From Hydractinia symbiolongicarpus (lineage: Eukaryota > Cnidaria > Hydrozoa > Anthoathecata > Hydractiniidae), in NCBI RefSeq assembly GCF_029227915.1, contig NC_079888.1, forward strand, positions 14,925,001 to 14,989,000: a DNA stretch of 64,000 bases. Direction: 5' to 3'. The notes under the pieces were generated by a model that was not told the origin of the DNA, searched no databases, and worked only from the letters and a program-made list of their open reading frames with translations. Position numbers and translations under genes: made by a program. Of this stretch, positions 56,520 through 64,000 are shown one piece after another (position 1 is the stretch's first letter; each line of letters begins with the position of its first letter).

Positions 56520-58390
56520 TTATTGCCTCAAAATTTGATGTTGCTTGGCAACTCAATTTACAGTTTTTGAACATAACATGTGTATAATAGTAGTTATTAA
56601 ATGTTGATACGTGGATGTTTTTTATGACATATTTTCTTTTTTACTTCTAACTGTCCACGCCTCTATTCCTTCACAATGGTGGTTTTTCATTGCATATATT
56701 TCTCTTATTACCTGACTAACCTTTTGGCCTGTTTTATAGATTCTTTCCTTGGTGTTTGCATTGCAAATCGCACCGTGGGTGAGGGTGCCAATTAAGGCAG
56801 TGTGCTATACATAAAATATTGTAAATGTTACATTATTCTGGATTATTTTTAGCAGGTAAAATGTTTTTTAAAACTTTTTGTTAGAGAGATAAATAAAAAT
56901 TTGTATTTAATTCCCTATCCGCTAATTAGAGAGTACTCCAAGGAGAGAAGTTTATTATATGAAATAAGAAGCCATTCGCTGATAGGAGTGTATTCTGCTT
57001 AACTAAATTCTTTTATATTTGGTGGTGCGTTAACTTTTCCGTTAACTAGAGGTGTGCCGTTTTAGAGTGCCCGTTAACTAAAGCGTTGACTGTATAAATA
57101 CACGCCGAAATGTGATATACAATCGAAGTAAAAATTAGCACAGTGCATACTTCATGTTTGTTTCATTTTTTTAAAAGTAGATTAACTTTTCACCTAGCAC
57201 TTCAAATGCTAAAAAAAGCTTGGTAGAAAAGTTTGTCAAAGGTTTATTAAGAGAAAGTAGAAAACCTTTCCAAAATTAATAAAGATGAAGATCCAACAAC
57301 CGTGTGCGTAGACGGAATTGTTAGATCTAATGTCAAACTTGTACCTAACTATGCAGACTAAATATATATTTGGGTCAGTCAAGTAGAGGGATAGCTCCAA
57401 ACAGTGTGACAGTGTGAATGCCTATCTTGGAGAACACAAAGAAGATACATAATGTTAAAATCAATGTATGCGTAATAATGCCTTTTTTAAAACGGATTTT
57501 CAAAATAAGTTTGCTACTTGTATCCAATTTTGTGTAAACGTCTTTATAATTTTTGCTAATTTTAGTAGAGTTCTTATAAAATACAAATAAGTGATTACAA
57601 TTCACATTTCTCTGTGATGATTTTGATTGGTGTTATCATTCCTAATTAAATATATATGGATGAGTCATGATAACATTGATTTGTTTTCCATATCTGAAAT
57701 AATTAATGTAAGAGATGTATGCATTTAGTGTTCTTATTTACTCCTTAAGAGCCATTTTCTGTAACAGTCAGGCACTCAGAGGAAGTAAGGTTTCCAAAAT
57801 TACTAGATTTTTACTTATGTTAAAGTTACTATGGTTTTAGATATTTTTTGAAAATTTTGTTCGATTTCGGTTATCGGTTAAGATTTTATGGCCCATTAAA
57901 TATTTGCTATTTTTGGGCCTTTTTGGGCCATTTTTAAGGAATTTCTGGGTTCTTTGTTTGAAATTATATAAATTATAAAATTAGTTAGCAGTCACTTTGA
58001 TTTCATATGGATTCTGTTGTAGTCCATAAGTTCTATGGATCGTGTACCAGTTTTGCAGAATTTTTTTCACATTTAGCTAAAAATTATAGCTCAAAACCAC
58101 CTCTCGGACCTTTTTTCCTAAAAATTGACCAATTTTCCCTGCTTTTGAGGCCCAAATTTGGTTACACCTTATACAGCAATGTGGGAATCTGAATGGCATT
58201 GGGTAAAGTGCTTACTTTTGTACAAAGAAAACATTAAACTAAGCATTGAAATCGTATGTGGTTTCCATCAATGACCTTCAAACTTTCGAAAAAACAGTTT
58301 AGGTAACTAGTTCCAGTCCTTTTTTCCAGAATGGGCAACATTTTCAAACTACACAATATTTGAAAATGTTTAATCCAAGGTGAGTACTTC
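56520..58390. other. Gene-poor stretch
   Basis: No supported gene. AT-rich; near 57890-57935 a short run with GGGCC repeats (TTTTTGGGCCTTTTTGGGCC) is locally unusual. Confidence 0.45.
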
Positions 58391-58793
58391 ACAAAAAAAG
58401 AAAAAAATCCATGTGATCTATAGTCATGCTAGCTAGATATTATTGCTCAAAACAACCTTAAAATTACAAAAAAATGTTACGAAAATGTCATAATTTTGGC
58501 ATATAGAGCCTTACAAGAAATGCCATATCTTTATTTATAGTTGTTACTAGGAAATGTGTAGCCCCTCTTTTTTTGCAGAAAGAAAAAAACCATCGTATAT
58601 AAAGGTGGGATAAAGACTATTGCTCAAAACTACCCTAAGTTTACAAAGGAATTGTTACAGACAAGCTCTAACTTTTCCTTCAAGAGCTTTAAAAGAAATC
58701 TCCATTCATAGCAAAAGTGTGTAACCTAAGATAAAGTAGAAATAACTTTTTGCATTCAATGATCTATACCTAGGCTATAAGCTATTTCTTTAC
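58390..58793. repeat. Left inverted-repeat arm of the 433-aa gene unit, with a diverged tandem unit
   Basis: 58573-58793 is the inverse of 60893-61117 (for example GAAAGAAAAAAACCATCGTA and GCTCAAAACTACCCTAAG), about 85-90 percent identical. A more diverged version of the same unit lies immediately upstream (about 58395-58570), sharing AGAAAAAAATCCAT and ATTGCTCAAAAC. Confidence 0.82.
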
Positions 58794-58956
58794 ACTCCTT
58801 AAAAACAGTTAGTAAGCTTCAGGTGTTATCACTGCAATAATAACCAAGTCAATACAATATAATTGTTTACTTACAAATTATATTATATTTTGTAAACCAT
58901 CAAAAAACAACATAAATTTGAAACAACAAAAAAGTAATAAGATAGTGTAAGATAAA

Positions 58957-60479
58957 CTAATTAATAAATCCTGTGCTAGCGTTTTTGAAATCTTCAGAGG
59001 TTAACCAAAAATATCTATTATTCTTTGGAGTTGGTGCTGAAATTTTGCAAATAATATCATCAAGATCGTAGAACCCTTGATCTTTTGGATTTGGAAAAAT
59101 AAATGCATTGTTTCCATCGCCCATGGCATAATGCATACAACTTGCTACAATACCCTCATCATCTGCCTAAAATTAAATCAAAGGTACAATAGGAAAGGTA
59201 AAAAAGAAAAGGTAAAAAAAAATTAAAAAAATCATGGTGAATCATTGGATTTTAATCAATGGGCAATTAGCTTATCATCAAAACCACGGTACCTCTACAA
59301 CTTGAGCCGGAAACCAAGTATTCCCAAAGCGCAAAGCTATCCATTCATCAACTTGATATGTATTTTCAAGTTTAAGAAGTACTTCTTTTGATGTTTGCTG
59401 GATGACCTGATTCTGAGCTGTAGCAAGCATTTCATCATCAAAGCCGTTGTCAGTACCTTCAGTCACTGAACTAACATATTCCAAACTTCCATCTCTATAT
59501 TGCCTGGGCCACCTTGAAAATAACGACTTTACTTGTTGTGGTGTTACATATTCAGTAACAGACAACTTCTTTCTTACTTCTATGGCAGCATCTTCTGGAC
59601 TGACCTTGTGTCCAGATTCTTCTCCAGCCATGAATAATTTCAAAAGAATATCCTTTTGAGAATCTGTAAATCGAGCAGCGAAATTAAGCTTTAACAGTTT
59701 CTTAGATCTTTTATATTTTTGTTTAATTTTTTTCTTGGTACTGGTAGTGAGAGTTGACACAAATTTTCTTTTTATTTGGAATTTTAATGGGCTGCCATGT
59801 AAGGCATCCATTGCCGTAACATACAAATTATCAATTGGGCAGGTTGACTCAGCCATAATCATCACATCTGGAGAATATTCTGGATCCTCTATTTCACTGA
59901 TGTCGTAGTGATCTGTGTCCTCTCCAGAATTTTCTGTTTTGTTTGACGATGCTGTAAGTTAAGAGTTACACTGTAGTTATTGAAATATATATATTATAAA
60001 TAACTAATCAAAACTAACTTTAATATACAAAGAAATGATAACATACATGTACAGTATTTGTAATGAGATTCACATAGTTTTGAGCCAATTGGTAAGTGAA
60101 TGCCATCTTCCTCAAGTTTTGCAATCAAGTTTGCTGGTGCAGTCCTTGCAGCTCTAGGTCTTTTGTTACTGTGACCAGGATGTTGACAAACCAATGATGG
60201 TCTCCAATGAATACCATATGTTTCTCTATGTTTTTGACATATTTGATTGTCATCTGATAATTCTCTTTTAGATCTGTTTTCTATGAGATGTTTTTCCTTC
60301 CAATATTGCAGTTTAATGTTGTCCCAACTAATTTTTAACTTTTTAAAGTGTTGCTCTATATCACTGTCTAACTCTGAAACTTTAACCAATCCACTCTCAC
60401 CATATCTCCCTTTTCCACAACTACTAATGTCACTAAATACACACTCTTTTTCCTTTCTAGATTCAGTTTCTGTACTCAT
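58957..60479 (-). CDS. Three-exon gene, 433 aa, unknown function
   Basis: Exons 60479-60047, 59951-59293 and 59166-58957 have canonical borders (donors GTATGT and GTACCG; acceptors ACAG and TTAG), join in phase and total 1302 bases with no internal stop. Residues 1-70 are charged and helical. Residues 81-139 form a Cys/His cluster (CQKH, CQHPGH, LPIGSKLCESH), probably zinc-binding. Residues 150-175 are acidic. Residues 205-235 are Lys-rich, a likely nuclear signal. Residues 239-300 (FTDSQKDILLKLFMAGEESG to PQQVKSLFSRWPRQ) look like a helical DNA-binding domain. Residues 345-433 (VDEWIALRFGNTWFPAQVVE then YDLDDIICKISAPTPKNNRY) look tudor/chromo-like. I have seen such proteins in cnidarians and molluscs but know no function. 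The flanks are inverted repeats, so it may be mobile cargo. Confidence 0.75.
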
Positions 60480-60892
60480 AATTTGCTCTAATCTAGCTAA
60501 ATAAAAATAATACTTCATCAGAAAATAACTTAGCCAGCAGCAAACTGAAACATGGGTTGATGCTATTAAACTTCTATATAATGTATCACAATTGCATAAA
60601 GCTTCTAATTATACATACATTCAATTATACTATCCATTAAAACACATGCACATCTTTTTTCTGTAAATTCTATTTGCATTCTATTAGACATTCTATTATT
60701 ATTATCACCAATGCAATGATTTCACATTATCAACAATGCAATGGCTTCGCAGATACTTCAAAATACTTTTTTCTAAAATAGGTAATTTAATTGTTCTCCA
60801 AGCTTTATGATCTAAATCTTTTACTGCTAAATCCTTGTTATTAATTGTTTGATTTCGAAGCATCCTATATTTCCTCAGCAGAAGTTCTTTCA

Positions 60893-61117
60893 AGCAATAG
60901 CCTATAGCCTAGGTATAGATCATTAAATGCAAAAAGTTCTTTCTATTTAGGTTACACACTTCTTGTCAACATCTATGAATAAAAATACAACCTTTCTTTT
61001 GAAGCTCTAGAAGGAAAAATTAGAGTTTGTCTGTAACAATTCATTTGTAAACTTAGGGTAGTTTTGAGCAATAGCCTTTATCCTACCTTTATATACGATG
61101 GTTTTTTCTTTCTGCAA
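60893..61117. repeat. Right inverted-repeat arm of the 433-aa gene unit
   Basis: Inverse of 58573-58793. Homology ends abruptly at about 61117, where the GGCA-rich tract begins, and at about 60893 on the inner side. Confidence 0.82.
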
Positions 61118-61129
61118 ATCAATATAGAA

Positions 61130-61365
61130 AGAGTTGCGGAGAGGTTGCCAAGGCAAAGGCATTAAGCACGGCAAGGAAAGGGCAAAGGCAGGCAAGGAAA
61201 CAGGTAGAGGAATCAGGAAGGCAGGGGTGGGTAAGGCATGGTAGGCACAGGCATGGGAGGCACAGGCAAGGACATAGTAGGCAGGCACCAGAAAAGGCAT
61301 AGGAAGGGTAGGCAAAGAACGGCACGGTCAGTGCTGGCAAGGAAATGGAACGGCAAGGCAGGGGT
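61130..61365 (+). repeat. GGCA-rich, purine-biased minisatellite-like tract
   Basis: About 235 bases built from irregular AAGGCA, GGGCA and GGCATGG words. GC content is far above the window average and the plus strand is strongly purine-rich. No fixed period. It starts at the edge of the inverted-repeat arm. Confidence 0.8.
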
Positions 61366-61918
61366 GCATGACTTTAATAGAAAATATCCACCTTACAACT
61401 CAAAGATTGTGTATACTGAATATATCTAAGATAAGTATCATATTAGTCCAGGAGTATAGAAAGTATTGAGGTGCAAATATTTCAAATTCAATATCTCAAA
61501 AAAAGTCTCAAATTTATCTCAGGTCAATATACAGTGAATCATGTTAGCAGAATTATGTGCCATTACAAGTATTTAAACAATCGGTCATAACGCCATATGA
61601 TTTTTTGATAAATCTGAGATTAACTTGATTCCAATGACAACAACATTAAAAAGTCAAGATATGGAAATAATCAGAGAAGTCCACGAGAAAGGCAAAAAAA
61701 ATTTAAAAAACGCCTTTTTTAGTTTCTTGTGCCTACCAGGTATGTCAACACAAAACTTTTTACCATAAAGTGATAGATCTATTACAAAAAACAAAGCACT
61801 TTTGGGCTCTATAAATGAAAGTGATAAATGTATGCAACTCCCCCCCCTCTACAACTCAAAGATTACCTATTATATGAAAGCCTGGTTGTTGTAGGTGCAA
61901 GATAATTATGTTTTTCCT

Positions 61919-61987
61919 AGCCCTGTCCAGGATTCGAACCTGGATTTCTCATTTGCATGAGTGTCATAGCCATTAGACCAGCAGGGC
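61919..61987 (-). tRNA. tRNA-like sequence with a short anticodon arm (probable pseudogene)
   Basis: On the minus strand GCCCTGC pairs with ACAGGGC except for the last pair. D-arm GTCTAATGGCTATGAC and T-arm TCCAGGTTCGAATCCTGGA are excellent, including a consensus B box. The anticodon arm is CTCAT-GCAA-ATGAG, 14 bases in place of 17, so no seven-base anticodon loop forms and no anticodon can be named. Best read as a tRNA pseudogene or SINE head with the promoter intact. Confidence 0.6.

Positions 61988-61988
<1 letters not shown>

Positions 61989-62028
<40 letters not shown>
61989..62028. repeat. (TA)n microsatellite
   Basis: About 20 uninterrupted TA units directly adjacent to the tRNA-like sequence. 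Confidence 0.95.
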
Positions 62029-62030
<2 letters not shown>

Positions 62031-62461
62031 AAACTTTACAGGTGAACATTATATACACTTAGGAATTTACAGCACACAGCCTAGTTAATTAACCTTTTGA
62101 GAAATGCTGGTTAAGCCACAAGTAACTGTGTTACCTGGCGTGAAACGCTTGGTGGAACAGTTAATACAAATTGAAAACTGTACCACACATTCAGGTGGAG
62201 CGCCTTAGTACAGATGTGCAGTATATCGTAAATCGAGTGAAACACACAACATTTAAGGTGTTTCGGGTGTAATTATATTTATCCTTTAGCTTGAATAAAA
62301 ACACAATTTACATATTGTGCCATGTCATAGCGAAAACAGTCAGCAAACCTTTTTTATTTTTCACAAAATGTTCCCAGTAAAACTTAAAATATATGTACTT
62401 TAATCTGTGGTGCGCCATTAGTATAGGTAAAAAAAACCCTTTCAAAAAAACTTTAGCACAA

Positions 62462-62790
62462 CTTCTGTTAAATAGAAACACAGGTAATAGCTTGTCGTTA
62501 ACACTAGGCTGAGTGATTAGTACAGATATACTGTGGCGCACATATACGTTTCGACATAATATCCCTTTCTGAAAAATATCCTAACTTTGGTTCAAATAAA
62601 CAGACAGTAAACACCCTGTTGTTATCCTACACAGCTAAAACAGTCATTCAGCAATTTTATTTTGCAGAGAAGTTTTTGTAACATTTAAAAATAAAAACAC
62701 AGTTTAACACCTGTTATTACACTCCTAAAGCAAAAAAAATCCTGCAATAGTTTATGGGAAAAGTTCTTGTGCAAGATCAAACATTAATCG
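62462..62790. repeat. Dispersed repeat family B, copy 1
   Basis: About 330 bases matching 63229-63560 in the same orientation, from CTTCTGTTAAATAGAAACAC through AACATTTAAAAATAAAAA. Roughly 85 percent identical with small indels. No coding potential. Confidence 0.85.
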
Positions 62791-63228
62791 TGAAATCGGA
62801 TAGGCGTAATACATTTTTCCAAAAAACTTTACTGCAACTTCGGTTACCCTGCATGACAATAAAAAATTCTTATTTCCAACTGAGCAGAAACTTTAAAATA
62901 ATAGCAATTAATTAGACTATTGAGAAATTAAATAAGAAATACATGTTTCAATACATGTTGATGATTGCACGAGAACAGCTTGTCAGAATTTAAAAAGCCT
63001 CTTAACAGAAAACGTAGACGTTGATGTTAAAGTTAGAATTTAAAACGCCTGGGTAATAACAAATGCAGATGTTGAAAAATTAAATAATAAAACAGGTATG
63101 TTGCACATCCATATAGGTTTAATACCATTTCAAACCAGACATAAGCAACATTCAATGTGGCACAGTTTACAAAACGTATAAATCGCGCCAGGTGTTATAG
63201 TTACTTGTGACTAAACCAGATTAGCTTA

Positions 63229-63560
63229 AACTTCTGTTAAATAGAAACACAGGTAACAGCTTGTTGTTAACACAGGGCTGCTGAGTGATTTGTACAGGTA
63301 GCTATACTGTTTCGCACATACGTTTCGGCACAATACCCATTTCTAAAAAACTATCCTAACTTCAGTTCAAACAAACAGACAGTTAACAACCTGTTCTTAT
63401 CCTACGCAGCTAAAACAATTTTATATACTTTGTGGAAAATTTTGTAACATTTAAAAATAAAAATACAGTTTATAACCTGTTTTTACCTTCTCTAAGCAAA
63501 AAACCCCCACAATATTTATTGGAAAAAGTTTCTGTTAAAGATTAAAAATTAAACACGGCA
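63229..63560. repeat. Dispersed repeat family B, copy 2
   Basis: Second copy, 767 bases downstream of the first. The DNA between the copies (62.79-63.23 kb) shares only short words with them. No gene was found from 62.0 kb to the window end. Confidence 0.85.
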
Positions 63561-64000
63561 CTATGATTGAGTGTATTATCTCACTCACTGTGTAGTATAT
63601 GTAGAGCTATCAATTCAAGTAGCTCTAGCTAGCTATTTAAGTTCTATTATTATTCCAGCTCAGTCAGTAGTTTTATGCTAGCTAGCCTTAGGTGTGAGTG
63701 AGAATAAGAAAGGGTTTATTACATACCCTTTCTTTCTTCGCTTTCTTGAACATAACAAGCCCTTCCGTCAGTTGCGATATGGCTTAGATTGAGTTTGAGG
63801 CGCTATGTGTCCGAGAAAATGTCATGTGATGTTAGTAAAAGTGATTTATGTATCACGTGGCTAAAAGGTGTAGGCAGATTTAACCTAAACTGGAAACGGC
63901 ACCATTTACGCTTGGTAGCATATTTAAAAAACAACAAAAACTCCATCGCCGTGCTGAAAACATGTTGTCTCGCTCACTAGAAAAATGTACTTAAGAATGA

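Overview
This is an AT-rich eukaryotic nuclear window. Coding sequence is split by GT-AG introns, intergenic DNA is long and low-complexity, and most recognisable protein-coding DNA belongs to mobile elements. The mixture (Helitron, BEL/Pao, Polinton/Maverick, KDZ, THAP-domain transposase, Harbinger, stand-alone P2X7-C-like domain) is typical of an early-branching animal, and cnidarian (perhaps hydrozoan) is my best inference. Species cannot be fixed from sequence alone.

Layout. 1-4.6 kb: a small five-exon coiled-coil gene (minus) and a short structured repeat present twice. 4.7-9.2 kb: an uninterrupted 1505-codon Helitron Rep/helicase (minus), followed by a 138-bp tandem duplication. 12.2-14.8 kb: a decayed BEL/Pao pol remnant (minus) bracketed by an exact 22-bp repeat. 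14.9-27.0 kb: a decayed Polinton with a plus arm (DNA polymerase B, small ORFs, zinc-ribbon ORF, packaging ATPase, BRO/MSV199-like) and a mainly minus arm (membrane protein, HNH nuclease, Cys-rich repeat protein, capsid-like fragment, second hydrophobic protein). 27.0-28.7 kb: Harbinger and other transposase fragments.

28.8-33.3 kb: duplicated non-coding blocks and a partial ubiquitin-specific protease (USP). 33.7-38.1 kb: a P2X7-C-like pseudogene converging on a broken THAP-domain transposase, which itself carries a 698-bp TTAA-flanked MITE. 38.3-40.6 kb: a multi-exon C2H2 gene remnant (minus). 41-51.4 kb: a spliced KDZ transposase and, downstream, a retroelement endonuclease domain overlapping a USP gene, then a structured 3' cassette shared with the 32-kb copy; the block is bracketed by an exact 19-bp inverted repeat. 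A two-exon 98-aa gene also lies here. 52.6-53.8 kb: tandem duplication. 56 kb: a possible secreted Cys-repeat peptide precursor. 58.6-61.1 kb: a complete three-exon 433-aa gene framed by about 220-bp inverted repeats. 61.1-64 kb: GGCA-rich tract, tRNA-like sequence, TA microsatellite and dispersed repeats.

Main points of interest: a USP deubiquitinase sitting in a retroelement 3' region with a repeated, structured 3' cassette; the 433-aa gene framed by inverted repeats; the CKEC-repeat/HNH pair in the Polinton; and convergent THAP-transposase and P2X7-C-like genes. Intron-exon models below were built by hand from splice signals and reading-frame continuity; none has transcript support.
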